Shown: positions 46,038 through 58,956, counted from the first letter of the stretch. The stretch: 64,000 nt of DNA from Sanderia malayensis (GCA_013076295.1 RQOL01000660.1:1674001-1738000), one strand, 5' to 3'. The notes: generated by a model from the letters alone, not told the origin. Numbers and translations are program-made.

Positions 46038-47446
46038 ATGGCTGGCAGGGGACGTGGTAGAGGCCGAGGGTCGATGTCTTTTGACATAAGCTCACTTGGA
46101 TTTGGAAAAGGAGAAGTTGTTCCATCCGCCATTTTGCAACCACCTCCTGTATTCCCGGTCAGAATATTCAAATTCAAATTCATGTAATTCAGCAACAATC
46201 AAATAGTTTTATAATTTATGTTAATAGAAAACGGATTAAAAACAAAATAGGTTACAACATCATTTCTAGATATAATTGCCTAGGACACTGGGAACATGCA
46301 CGACCTCACATTTTATTCTAAGCAACCTGACTACTTGTTCCAATAATCTTTTATTGTTGAAATATAATTCGACATGATGATTTATTTATGTTATGTACTA
46401 TTGTGAACATATTTCATTTTTGGTTTTAGCCTCTCGAGTTCAAGCCAACTCCTTTGAGCAATACTGAAGTTGATGAATATTTATTGGCATTGAAACAAGA
46501 GTTTAAAGGAGCAATGAGAGATTCACCATATTTTATTAAAGCAAAACAGGTTAAAAAAGGTAGATACCCAGTAAATTGCACTGCTCAAATGGGCAAATTA
46601 TTCCTATTTTTCATGTGAAGTCTCGTGTTTTGCAGTCTTATTTGTAAATCTGTTATTTGTTTCACAGATATCGTAAGATTTTCTGATAAGTACAAGGAAG
46701 CACAGAAACCTATTGCAGAGTTTGTCCCAGGTATATTTGTGACCAAACCATGCAATTGAAGAAGGTTTTCTTTCTTCTGAGCTGTTACACAACCTTTGGT
46801 CAAATTGTTTCTTGCAGATAAACGATTATTTCCAAAAGAATTAATCCAACCCACAACGAAGAAAAGAAAAGTGAAAGGTTTTTATTTCCCATGCACTTGT
46901 CAGATAACTGAAACTTCCAGTTTGCATGTGAAACCTTCTTTGTTAACAATAAATTAAAATTGTATATCCCTTGTCAGTAAATTCAAAGCCATCTATTCCA
47001 AGCAAGAGAATATCAAAAGAAAATTTAAAGAAGCTGAATGGCTCGGATACTTTAGAGGTATTGTTTGCAATTTTCCAATGGATTTACCGATTGATAAATG
47101 AGAATGATGAACTGATTTAATTAATTGATTAAATTGAAGATCTTGGAGAAAATAATCGAAGAAAAGGTTGTAGAGGATAATAATGATGAAATCAAAGAAG
47201 GAGATGAGGTGGAAGAGGAAGAATATTATGAAGAAGAGGAAGAAGAGGTTTGTAAATCATAAACAATGTTTTACAATACACCAATCTACAAAATCTTCCT
47301 CCTTTGTTGATAAGTATCTGATGTTTTGTAATGATTTCTTATTTTTGATCAAGGAGAATGATTATCTGGTGAATTACTACGATGAAGGGGATGATGATGT
47401 GGGAATGGAGGATGATAACGATGGCGATGATGGACCAGTCTATTGA
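46038..47446 (+). CDS. POLR3GL: RNA polymerase III subunit RPC7 (POLR3G/POLR3GL)
   Basis: Seven exons, 46038-46157, 46430-46559, 46668-46730, 46818-46877, 46978-47057, 47140-47247 and 47354-47446, give 217 residues, close to human POLR3G/GL. The N-terminus MAGRGRGRGRGSMSFDISSL is diagnostic. It is followed by GFGKGEVVPSAILQPPPVFP and PLEFKPTPL, a basic middle (TTKKRKVK) and a strongly acidic tail of Glu and Asp ending DDGPVY. RPC7 belongs to the RPC3-RPC6-RPC7 subcomplex that helps open promoters for tRNA and 5S transcription. One gene is seen here; the vertebrate G and GL forms are later duplicates, so the symbol stands for the pair. Confidence 0.95.
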
Positions 47447-47862
47447 ATAATTACTATGTTTATTTATTTACCAGTCTGTTGAATAATTACTCACGTAATC
47501 AAACATTGGTTGAAAATGTGTTTTGCTAGCATTCCTTGGATATTATTTATACATAGATTTCAACACTACCTTCATCATCTCTTCATGAAAAAAGTTCCCA
47601 TGGAGCAAACCAAACATCTGCTGTAAACTATTTCTTTGTCCACTGGCATATGATCCAGCGGGAAGGGGGAGGACATGCGTCCCCTACTTTTTTGCAAAAA
47701 TAAGAAGAATGCCCCAAAAAGTCTCCATCCACAAGACAATTAAAACAATAGAGCTGTAAAATTAATCAAGATATAAAAATGTGCATGTGCAACCATGGTA
47801 CTGAATGACAGTTTTTCTATTTGTATATATGAGAGTAGCGAAAAAGCGATAAAAATAGCATA
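47447..47862. other. Intergenic spacer between convergent genes
   Basis: About 400 bp between the 3' ends of POLR3G/GL and the ENPP gene. GC-rich debris at 47650-47710 (GGGAAGGGGGAGGACATGCG) resembles transposon remnants. Confidence 0.45.
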
Positions 47863-50800
47863 TCAAGGAATAGGCCATAACTTTGTTGGCAAATGAGTTT
47901 TAAATTGAGCTGAAAATGGATGCGGCAAGTCTGGAAACAAATTTTGTCCAGTTAACCTTTCGATATCCCTGATACTTGCAGTGTACTCTAGCATGCGAGT
48001 TTGCCAGGCATGCAACTGCAAAAGAAAAAAATTGCTGATATAAAACACCTGTCTCATATATGGATATCCACACTCAGATTGAAATTCATCGAAAAAATCA
48101 GGGAAATCATGCATTAATACTAGTAATTTCCTTACTTTGCAGTCCTTTTCCATGTTGTGTGGAAAAACGAATGAAAGTGACTCCAATGTTCCTTTGCAAT
48201 TTCGAAATTTGTATTCAGAAGTAATGTTCGAGATGCATCTCACAATGATCTTGTAAAAATGTGTAGGAATAGCCACACTATTCTTTATATCTTTCAACCA
48301 CCTAAAAGCAAAGAAAAATTCACTTCTGAAATAAAACGATACGACATCGTGGGATTTAGCTAAAGGGCTTGACGTCATGACGTCACGAAATTCAGTAAAA
48401 TCAACATTGAATTTCATAAAACATGACAAACAAACATAGTCAAATGGTCAAATGTTTCTTATCAAACAAACCTCTTAGCATCGCCATCCTTGTCTCTCAA
48501 ACCATCCCCATCCGAATCAAAAATAGAGCCAGAAATAACATAGACTGAGTTGTATTCTAATGCCCAGCGTCGAAAAAGGTCCTCACTTCTGAACCAAATG
48601 CCTGAGATCAGTGAAAAAATGATAACTCTTTATAAAACCAGAAGCAGAAAACAAAAACATATGCAATTTGAATCTCGCACGATTAAAAATAATAACATGT
48701 AAATAATACATTACCTGGATATCTGTTAAAATATCTATGTTGTGGTGCTATGTTGCTGAGAATGTTAGTGTCCTGCTCTGCCGAACGCTCAAAGTTGAAA
48801 TCACCTACAATTACGACAAATAATCCATTCCACTTCCAAAGCTTCCAATACTCATTTCACTATGGAAATTCAACTATGGTTGTCTACATGTCTTCAGAAT
48901 TAAAGCTAAAGACTTACAATAGGAGACAAAAGTCCCTGGGACACCTGAAAGTTTCGTTAGAAAATGGTATGTTTCTGCGCACTTTGTTCCCTGAGAGCAG
49001 AATGCGACCCCCCCACTCCCCCAAACATTGTTGTCTTGTGCACCAGTTTTTCTCATCACCGGGCCAAAAGAATTTCCGCAATATTGAAAATAACAGCCTC
49101 TACAGACAACAACATTGTTTTAGGGGGAAGGGGGATGAAGTATCCTAGGTGTCCCAGAAATTTTGTCCCCTATTGTAGAATATATCAGGGCAATTGCGAT
49201 TGGTGTATATAGCAGTGTTACAGACGTGTTAAACTGAGTTTCATGTAACACATGAGTACTGAAAGAAAATATTTATCTACGTTGATAATCACTTACCATT
49301 TGGTGCCATATGTCCGCGATCGAAGCCTGAGCGAGAATAGTCAATGCACAACGATGCATTTTGAGAAGTTAAACGAATGTCACGCCGAAAACAATTCTTC
49401 CTTGGTATATTGACGCGCAATTGCTGACAAGAAAAAGACAGAAATTTACTCAATTTTATAGAAATTCGAATGCATGATTCAAATAAAAACGTCAACAATG
49501 CGATCAAGGGCGTGGAATAACTACCTTAGCTGTAAGATGATAACCAACCCACAGTGGAATATGAAGGTACGAACTGTAGCCAATGACGTAATGCTTTTGA
49601 GTTAAAATGCAGCCCCCTTTGCCTGCACCTCCCTTTGGCAATCCCCAAGGGAAATGTCTTTGAAGAGATGCTCGCACTAGAAAAAATCATTTTGAATAAC
49701 ATGGGTTAGAATTTGTAACTGAAAATCAAGTTCAAGTCAATATATAGTTCACAGTCGGATCCTGACAAAACTTGAAGCTAACCAAACTTTCTTCCATTTT
49801 TAAACCAAAGAATTGTTAATTCTAAATTGTGAATGAAACCAAAATATTTCAAGTGAAAGTATTACTCACGTTCCTCAGTTGACAAATTTAAATTCTTGGT
49901 GTAAAAAGTAATATTTTGTTCTATAGAACGCTATAAAAATTAAAACCATAGTAACAACTTTCTGTCCATTTGAGAGAATTGCTTATCGCAAAGGCCGCCG
50001 GGAGACGGTTACAGTATCAGTATGAAACAAGAAAAAGCAATTCAAAACAATAACAAACCCAACACATACAAAGCAGTATGGGCAAATATAATCCTTGCAT
50101 TTTGCCATGGCTTCGGTGAGATTCTTTGGGAAGGTACAATCCATGGAGAAACTATTTCCGTCCCCAACATCATATGTTCTTACGAAGGACTTCGGGTTCT
50201 GTAATAAATGAGACAGGCTACCAATTGTTCCATTGTTCGGTGCAGGCCGCAACTTCAGTAATTCTAAGACGGCAATGCAACCCATGTACACGGTTCGCGA
50301 AGAAATTCATATCAAAGTTAAAGTAAGGTGAAAAGAGTTGCATGTTCAAAGATACCTGTAAATAAGTTGTACAACTCGACATTAGGAAACTGTGGCACGA
50401 TGATTCCCTTCTTAAATGATGGCCCGTGACCAATGAAGAGAGCCTGGAAAATATTAACATTGATCAAAAAATTCCAATTTGAAAACTCGCGTAACCATTT
50501 CACAAAAACCATATTCAAATGATATCATTAGTTGAATATGATCTTGGTCAAATGATAACATCAGTTGAATATAGTCTCAGTTGAACCAATAAAGTTTAAC
50601 TCGTGACGTTTACGTTTAACTGATAACGTGACTGACGTTTAACTTGAAATTATGGCTGAATCTATGCTTCATGCTTCAAGAATGGTACTCGTCAACTCAA
50701 AGATCGAAGTTCAGCTGTTTCGTGGAAAACAGCTTAAGTTATATACCTGCATTTCCAGATTGATGTTGTCAAAACCGTGACCTCCAATTGCAGTTGGGCA

Positions 50801-53800
50801 TTTTCCAGTGCTGGTAAAATAAAAGTTTAGCATTAAGCCTCTTACTCACATTCGCGTAGAAGGCAATGGGACAAAATCGTTTAGAATAAACTGAAATCAT
50901 GCATGTTATGGTCTTATCGAAAACGTGGATGCTTATGAGATTTCAATAGTGAGGGCAGACCTCTATTCCAGGGGAAAGACATAATTGCTTACTTAGCAAT
51001 AGCTTGCCAACCAAGCGATGGCATTACGATTACGTCACCAATTCGTCTGAAATGGGAAAATGTTATTTATATACCTCAGAATTACTTCATCGTTTTGCCA
51101 GAAAAGAATCTCAAACAAGAATGGATTGAAAATAATACGGTCGACTACTGTTTAACTGAAGTTCAAGTCAAAGGTGAATTCATGGCAAATTCTCTCTTTC
51201 AGTATATGAACTTGAACCCTGATTAACTCAAACATGCTTCACTCATATTCCTCGTTGTTCAAGGCACTGAAGTTAGAACATGATAGAATAGCGAATTTGG
51301 AAGAAACGTAGGTTACTCACTTGCTATTCGTAAAATGGAGGCGTTTGGGTACAAAGCCATCATATTTCGAAAAGATTCGTAGATTTGCATGCTTGCACTA
51401 TGAAGAAGTTAAACAATTCACTGCAGGGTCAGTTAAAATCAAACATGTAGCTACCCTTAAGGGAACCCATCGAGAAAACAATTGCACACATATTGACCTT
51501 CATTTGATTGGTGATATTTTCTGTTTGAGCTGAAAACAAAACAAAAAACATTTAATACGTTTCCCATTCATCTGTGCAAAGAAATCTCTTCAGATTATGA
51601 CGAGGCTACTCTGTATACTGTAATCGGAAACGAGACAACGGTACCGTTAAAATTGATAACGATGCCATACAACGATGAAACATAATTTATATGCGCCAAT
51701 GCTGGTGTGAAATAAGAAATAGGCAATCTGCTACATTTGGAAGGTAATTTGTAAGATTTTACCTTTGCTTTTCGTGTAAAGATGCAATGTTGATCCAAAA
51801 ATAATGTTTTTCAAAGAAATCATCTAAAACACATATGAATAAACCATGAAAATTTAGTTGATTTTAAATGGCAAATGTCTTATTTAGTTGTCACAATATC
51901 ACAACTCTGAATAAACGTATAATACATAGTACATAAACGACAAATTTGAATGCCACCGTTTTGTGAAACTTGTCTATAATTGTTACCTGATCAAGATAAA
52001 GGACTCTTGAGCATGATATATTTACCATACCTGAGGCAAAAACAAAATGGAAATAGTTTGTTTATTGATTTAGATGGATCGGTAAAAATATAGGGAAGCA
52101 CTGTTGTACCAAAATTTATCAATTTTTAGGCTGTTTGCAATGGGCTTTTTAAAGATTACAAAAAAGATTAAATTTGAAGGAGAAACTTTAAAACGGACCA
52201 TGATCAGAAACGAGAACAATATTGGTGCAATGGTTGAGGCTTCTGTTCATTAGCCCCTCTACCAGTCTCCCAACAGCATCATCAACCTTCTTTATTGCTT
52301 GGTGAACCTGGAGAATAATTAACATTAAATGGAAAAGTATATAAAACAATTACACTTGAATCTCGGTGTGTCCCAGCACCAAACGCAAAATAAGCACCAA
52401 AGATTTTGGTGCTTATTTTTGTTATTATTATCATTATTTATAATATTAGTAAAGGAGGCAGAAAAACATCCCCTATGCTCAAGTAATGGATATGGTAGTT
52501 GACTAATTGAAACTCGTTGACATTTTGAATTAGACTATTAGACTTATTTCGAATAATGAGAGAAAATAGTTTAGCTGCTGGATTTCAGCAGCAAGTGAAA
52601 GTACATAGCAATGGTTTACCTGTGGCGTATCAATGCCATATCTATGACTGGCAGAATCGGGCTGTCCAAAATAAACGGAAATAAAGTAAGGTCTATAAAG
52701 AGAGATATAGATTTGTCTCACAACATGAACAACAACACAACATTAATGAATACAAAGTGAAATGATCAAAAATTTATGCAACTATTCATTTAAATAGCAA
52801 ATCAGTGTCATTAAAGCTACCATGCTCGTTGTTGAAATATTGTCAAAAAGGGTACAAGCAAGTGAATATTTAAAAATTACCGTTTAGATGAATCCATATC
52901 AAGCCATGAAAGAACCTTGTCAACTCTGTCTTCATAAGGTTTTTTTCTGCAAAAGAAAATTAACACAATTAGGATATCATGAATAACAACAGATGTTTGA
53001 CTTGCATTATATTGGGTGGAGAGGGGAGTAGAAGCCACTCGAGGGAGTTGCAATATTGAGACATTGCTTTATTTCTAATATAACATAGATGAACACAAAT
53101 GTTAAATACCAAATAATCTTAGTTTACCAACCCTCCATCATGCGGTACATAGTAATCAGGATGACGGGAGTGTCCTAAACAAGCACAAAGTACATCACAT
53201 TTACCGACATTAACCAGTACTAATAATAATAAATAATGACCAAATGTTTTAACAGGATGACCTATCAGTACGATATATACTGTTATGTTATCATTAGGGC
53301 CCTGATACTTAGGCATTTATTAATTAATGGTAAAAAATCTAAAAACTAATAACAAGAACTCCATGCACATCACACTGCTACAAGAGTTGACAAACAGTCA
53401 CATACAAAAATATTATCTACCGTGTAGTATGAAGATTCAAATTATATGTGACTAATGAGAAACAAGGAAGAAATACCTAGATTTGAGTTGACATCAGCAT
53501 AATAATAGACAGCAGATTTCACGCCTTGCTGTTGTGCAGTCACCCAAATCTAAAAAAAAACAATGCATGCAGTTACCTCTATTTTCCACTGAGAATAAAT
53601 AGTTATTTGAATGGGAGCAGTTAAAAAAATGGCAGCTTTTAGTTGTAATAAAAATTGAGATTCTATCGCCTTTACCGGATCACCAAGGTACCAGTGAGAT
53701 TTCTGTCCCTTTTTTGGCAAGTAACTGAATTTTTCTGTTCTATTTCCATTCCAGAATACATTACCTACAATTCCATGACTTTCTGGAAAAAGTCCCTGAA

Positions 53801-55120
53801 AGAGAGGCTGACAAAATAGTGCCAAGAAAAATAAAAAAACAATGCTCAGTATTGTTGCTTATTTAGTTTTTGCAGATATGATAGGTGTTGGTTACAAACC
53901 GTCAAGATTGTTCCAATATTTGGATATGTATCTGTTGGAAATTGACTTCTCATTCCCTCTGCCTGAACACCAAATTTGGCTGAAAAATATTATTGAATTT
54001 CATGCAAATAGATCAGCTCAGCTCTTGATCAGAGAGTTGTGTTTTAAGTGGCTCAATCTAGTGAGAAAAGTATTTGAAAACTAGGTGATGCAAAAGGGAA
54101 TCACAAGGTGTGGTCATATCAAGAGGAAAGGCCAGGATCTCACCACATAGATTAACCTTGGTTCATTTAGTGGTCCCTATGTGCTTAGCATATAAACCGA
54201 TACCTAATGAAGATAGTAGTCAATTATTCAAACCTACCTAACTTGTTTATGTTTGGGGAGTATTTCTCCTTTAGATAAGCTGGTTTGAAGCCATCAAGAA
54301 TGACAAGAATAGTTGCAGGTCGAGAAAAACTGTTTTGAGACAAAATTAAAAGTATAAAGACCACTTCTAAAAGACTCATTCCTTCTGCACAGAAACTAAC
54401 AAGTAAATCAACTTGTGATTAAACAAAGCAATTATATTTTACTTCAAGTTTTATTGTTTAATGACAATTTGAGGTAAACAAATGATGTGTTGAAGAAGAG
54501 CAAAAACAGCCAGAAAAAATAGCTTTACCTTTTACAGCCATGAGTTGCTTTCACTGGATGGGTTCCTAGGAACATAAAAGCCAAGAGAAATATGAAAATG
54601 GTCCCATAAAATCTGCTTTTAAATGAACAGTCATCAAGAAAATAACCCTTGTAAACTATTGATATATCTTGTACACGTAAAACAATTTTGCATATTTAAT
54701 TGAAAACAAAATTTCTCACCAGAGCCTTCAAGCTCTACCTTTCTTGAAACAGTAATTCCAACCACAGTTCCAATTATTATCAATATGATGATTACTGAGC
54801 CCTTTCAAATAAGAAAAAATATCCAAGGATAAAAATTGAATGCAATAAACTCTTTTTATTACTTTCTGAATAAAGTACCTCAAAATGGCTTTATTTAACT
54901 TACAATGATCAGTCCTCTCTTGAACTTTTTTCGTTCATACTGCAAACAAAAACTCAGGAACAATAGAACAATTCCAGCCAAAACAAACCCTAGACCTCTA
55001 AAGTGTAAAACCTGAGCAATGAAATGCAATGTGATTTTATACAAAATACTAGATTACCTGATATCGAGACTTCACTGCATTGTCCACCTCCAATTCAAAG
55101 TCTTTATAAAGATTATCGTC
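47863..55120 (-). CDS. ENPP: Ectonucleotide pyrophosphatase/phosphodiesterase with C-terminal nuclease domain
   Basis: Twenty-seven exons from 55120 to 47863 keep one frame through every junction and give at least 788 residues; the starting ATG exon is not identified (a possible cytoplasmic exon ends at 57082). Order: short cytoplasmic segment (YERKKFKRG), a hydrophobic anchor (SVIIILIIIGTVVGITV) making a type II membrane protein, then the phosphodiesterase domain directly, without somatomedin B domains. Metal and catalytic residues of the family are present: ILVILDGF, the nucleophile Thr in PTDTYPN, PESHGIVGN, PDSASHRYG, SDHG and GGHGFDN. The LRPAPNNGT link leads to the nuclease-like domain with FDRGHMAPNGDF, DTNILSNIAPQ and a Ca2+ loop DSDGDGLRDKDG. 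ENPPs hydrolyse extracellular nucleotides or phospholipids; the substrate is not predictable here. Main exon blocks: 53979-53676 (nucleophile), 52692-52199, 50263-50070 and 49676-47863 (nuclease). Confidence 0.93.
48917..49175. mobile_element. MITE in an ENPP intron
   Basis: Ends CAATAGGAGACAAAAGTCCC and GAAATTTTGTCCCCTATTG are inverted repeats flanked by TA. The inside holds CCCCCCACTCCCCC and its G-rich partner, giving a near-complete foldback of 259 bp. Confidence 0.8.
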
Positions 55121-55695
55121 CTAAAAAAATTAAACCAAGTAAATCACGGCCACATTGTTGACTGGGGCCTTTATGGCATGGCATGGGTGGGGCCAAAAAG
55201 GTTGTCAAAAAAATTGCAGTCAAGCTCAAAGTTTGGGGATAAGGGTCCTTGGACGTAACGTAGTGATACTTATCTACATCTCTTGTGTTAATCTTAGAAA
55301 CATATGTACACCTACCGACATATTGCTTGTGATCTTGTTGGTGCAGCGCATGAAATTCTTCTGTTTGTTTAGGACACAAGATTTGAATGACAAAGATCAC
55401 GTTTTTTTAGGCTATTTTTAGCCACCACGTGGAAGTTTTCTTTCCGCATTTTTGTAAGTCTGCAATTTTTGTAAATGTAAAAATCTTACATTTATTTACT
55501 TCACGTAAATTTCAAGGTTGCGAAAATAGCTCCTTCATTTCAACTGTGGTGAGGGGTGAATTATTTACAAACTAACTTACTTGCAAACTGAGCTCCAGGA
55601 GACCACCATGCGCAATGCCATATATGTAGATTACTGTGAAGGAGCATGCATGACGTAACACTACATGACGTAATATCTAAAAGGTGAGTTGTTCT

Positions 55696-56853
55696 TAGAC
55701 TTGTTGCACGAGTCTCGATTGAGTGCAAGCACAACGAGACTCGTTTTCTAACAGTAAGAAAAGTGGGCAAATTTCGAAGCTTCGTTCCGAAAAATTCTGG
55801 TCTGTAAAATACCTTAACCGTAACAAAGAAATTTGTCGCCGACCGGGCAGAGCGGCGCGCTGTTTTTGTTTTATTGTTGTACTACTCTTTGCAGCAAGTC
55901 ATTGGTTAAAAACATGAACACATAATGGTTATTTAAATCCACAGAAGCGCATTCATATTATTCTTGGTGAGTTTATTGTCTTACTTTGTGCATGCAGTAA
56001 TTTAGGTACTCAAAATCACACTAAAAATAGGCCAATTGCGAAAACAATAAAGTCATGTCGAGCTCAATGTTTTGCACAAATTGTTCTAAAATCAAAGATA
56101 AATTAGAAAACTGTAAGTTTCAATGAGTACAATTACAGACTTGTACAAGTTTTAAAAATGTCAAGCACAGCTTTTTTTGCCTTCAAATTCGTTGTCAACG
56201 AGAGAAATGAAAACAACAAAATTCGATATTTTTGTTTATTAATGTTTTTGAATTTCTTTAGGTGAATTTGCATTCAAATGAATGAAGCAAAGACCAAGTG
56301 GAGACAAGTTAGTTGAATTTTGGACAGTATTTATTATTTACTTACAACAAAGACTTTAGTTTAATAAGAAGAGAAACAATAAAAACGATTTTTCGCAAAG
56401 TCCTTCCAGTGAAGTTGTATTATACTTGTATTCACTTGTGGCATGTGGCATAGCTTTAGATCATGTAATGTGGTAGAACTTTTATCAAAATTGCAATTTG
56501 ATTACGTGATTGCGTTCACTTACGTTGTTTATTTATTACACAGCCCCTTTTTATTCAACTTTTTGTAACATAAATATTCAAAGTTACAAAATTGTAGCGG
56601 TCGCTTTGTTTCATTATTTCGAAAATTCTCGGCTTTTAATTCTCAGTGATGAAACTGTGGAAAATCCAGAATTCAGAACAAAATAAAAATTTGCACCATT
56701 GACCAATCAGAATTCCGGTTGTTGAATCCCTGCAATTTGATTGGCTCCGCCAACTTCTTGGCGGAGCAGCCCACTTTTTTAACTGTTAGTAAATAAGTCC
56801 CTGTGCGGAGTTGTCCAACGAACGTATCACAGGGACGCAATGCAGTGAGTCTA
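55696..56853. mobile_element. Second copy of the 1,158-bp transposon with 9-bp TSD
   Basis: Nearly identical end to end to 6033-7190, with scattered substitutions and small compensating indels (for example loss of GGC triplets near 55855). Flanked by AGTTGTTCT on both sides. It lies just upstream of the first visible ENPP exon, so it may sit in an ENPP intron or promoter. Confidence 0.88.
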
Positions 56854-57730
56854 AGTTGTTCTTACAATTTATTTTGCTTTTGGATCTATTTAATTTTTCT
56901 CGGAAGATATCTGATGCAATATGTTCGACAACGCATGCGTATAATGTATTTTCCCATGTCTGCAGTACCACGAATTACTGTGTTGGACGTTGGTCTTAAT
57001 TTGCATTGGCAATTATTCGGTGACCTTTGCTCGTGTCAAATGCCACTGGAAATGTTTAATTTTATTTTCCGGCGAAGATACCTGATCTCGAAAGTTCAGA
57101 GAGGCGGGTTCTGAATCTTCATTGGCAAACGTGGAAAGAGGGTGAGCTTTAGTGGCAGCTCGGCACGTGGCATAGGTTCCCCCGGGGAAGATAGGGTTTC
57201 GCCGTTTTTTGGCGAAATTTTATCGGAACCGGGCTTTCTTCTCTGTTCTGTAGCTTAAATGCTTTTAAACAAAACAATGATTTGTTGTTTTTACCTTTTA
57301 CAAATGCATAATAATGATTCCGCATCACATTCGCAGGCTTATTTAAACATGCTTTTTTGGTCTAATGCGCCACAATTTTCACAAAGGGCCCATCTATCTT
57401 CCTGTCATGCACAAACTACTGCAAGTTATGCACAAAAACAAATATTGTCAACTACATATCCACAAATGAATTTCTAAAACGGTTGCTCTGCGGCATAGGC
57501 TAGACTGCTCTGCGAACATTAATAGAGTGATAATAAATATTAAATGAAAAACATAAACATTTAGTTCACCAAAACTTCATGCATTGTTCACTTTTGCATG
57601 TAATGTGACCTCCCATATCTTTGACAAAATGTATCTCTTCTCCAAATAATAGCATTATGCATTAACACAGCCTGGACATATCAAAATTTTACTTAAAAGC
57701 AAGCAATATTTTCCTGCCAATAAACAGACA
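56854..57730. other. Unassigned interval
   Basis: Contains a minus-strand open stretch ending in a good donor at 57082 (residues ANEDSEPASLNFRDQ) whose phase fits the first recognised ENPP exon, so it may be an upstream ENPP exon; no start codon was found in it. A 72-codon plus-strand frame at 57259-57477 is Ser/Gln/Ala-rich and not recognised. Confidence 0.3.
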
Positions 57731-57732
57731 GC

Positions 57733-57945
57733 GTGGTAGTGGTTCGCTTAAAAGCAACCACACGTAACGAGGCAACAGGTGAAATGAGTCAGTTTGAACG
57801 ACTCATCTTCATTCTGTCTTCAATCATGCAGCAAAAAATGAAACGCATGCCTTTAACCTCACGAGAGATCCACGTTACAATGACTGCAATACAAATTGTC
57901 ATTCAACATAAGCAACTAAACACAAGGGGGCATACTCGTGCATAA
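57733..57945 (+). CDS. Hypothetical short protein, weak histone-fold resemblance
   Basis: A frame open from at least 57733 to a stop at 57945, with AATAAA about 45 bp downstream and a possible acceptor before it (AATAAACAG at about 57727). From the Met at 57784 it encodes 53 residues: MSQFERLIFILSSIMQQKMK, then RMPLTSREIHVTMTAIQIVI. TSREI preceded by KR and a hydrophobic helix recalls the end of the histone H2B fold, but the spacing differs by one to four residues and the rest does not match. It could be a terminal exon of an unrecognised gene, a decayed copy, or chance. Confidence 0.25.
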   Translation: MVVVRLKATTRNEATGEMSQFERLIFILSSIMQQKMKRMPLTSREIHVTMTAIQIVIQHKQLNTRGHTRA

Positions 57946-58301
57946 AAATACGCATGGTTATTTGTCATTTATTGTGTGACCATTATGGAAATAAAGGATA
58001 ATTGTGTCAATGCATATTGTATGACAAAAAATATAAGTGGAGGAATAATAAGTTAATGAAGCAAAAATCAATTGACATTATCATGCAGATCAAAGCGTAC
58101 TCCAAGACAAAATTCCGACGAGTTTCTCTTTGTTGAGTTGATTTGAAGGCCGATTATTGACGATGTACTCAATTTTGACATACCACCGCTGCAAAGTCAT
58201 AAAGTTTATCTAGGTCACCGGGGCAAAACATTAAAATTATTACATACAAACAAATAACCCTTTTAGGGTTCCAAATTGGGTTAAATACAAAATTCCACAT
58301 T

Positions 58302-58394
58302 TACCGTAAAAGCTTTACAAAGTCCTCTCGGAGAGAGGGCTTATTTAATATTCGAAGCTCCAGAGCGGAGGCTACAAAATGGAGCTGGTACGGT
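58302..58394. mobile_element. Short MITE remnant with TACCGTAAA ends
   Basis: TACCGTAAAAGCTTTACAAA at the left and GGTACGGTA at the right, with AGAGGGCTTATTT inside, resemble shortened copies of the elements at 28271 and 40367. Confidence 0.4.
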
Positions 58395-58455
58395 ATGCAA
58401 GCAAAGAATTAACGTGCAAACAAATCAAAATTCCAAAAATCGATGCTTTTCAGGT

Positions 58456-58956
58456 TTAATCAGATAATTCCAATTCGTCGGCGGGAAGCCAATTGAGCCA
58501 TTTCAAAAATTCATAGAATGATACCTGTCCATCGTGGTTCTTGTCGATACCGTTCAAGGCAGCACCGATGGCTTCGTCTTTCACACCGATCGACTTCATC
58601 AACTTCACGAATTCTTCCTGCTCAAGCGCGCCACTTTGATCCTGATCAAATTGCTTAAAATATTCCACAGCTTTCATCAGGATGTGATACTTAGATCCAG
58701 TTGGATTCATCAGCAGACCAGATTGGTTGGGATCCTGTATCCAGCCTGCAAACTCTTCGAAGGAAATCCTGTGACTTGCATCTTTGTCCATCAACAAGCT
58801 GAATGCTTCGATATCTCGTTTGCTCATGCGAAGGTCTTCTTTCATCAAAGTCACGAGCTCGCACTTTGACAAGTATCCACTATCATCAGTGTCATACTTA
58901 CCAAAAATACTCTTAATAACCATAGTGGGTAAGTAGTGTCCCAAGTAAGAAGCCAT
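58456..58956 (-). CDS. Intronless four-EF-hand calcium-binding protein
   Basis: A 166-residue single-exon gene starting MASYLGHY. Four 12-residue loops are visible: DTDDSGYLSKCE, DKDASHRISFEE (His replaces the usual Gly at position 6), DQDQSGALEQEE and DKNHDGQVSFYE. Each has acidic residues at positions 1 and 12, and they pair as in calmodulin-superfamily proteins. There is no signal peptide or membrane segment, so it is probably a cytosolic Ca2+ sensor or buffer. I cannot assign it to a named subfamily; it is longer than calmodulin and not an evident photoprotein. The frame stays open 26 codons further upstream, but those codons run towards a MITE, so the internal Met is preferred. Lack of introns in this intron-rich neighbourhood suggests retroposition or loss. 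Confidence 0.88.
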   Translation of the reverse strand: MASYLGHYLPTMVIKSIFGKYDTDDSGYLSKCELVTLMKEDLRMSKRDIEAFSLLMDKDASHRISFEEFAGWIQDPNQSGLLMNPTGSKYHILMKAVEYFKQFDQDQSGALEQEEFVKLMKSIGVKDEAIGAALNGIDKNHDGQVSFYEFLKWLNWLPADELELSD

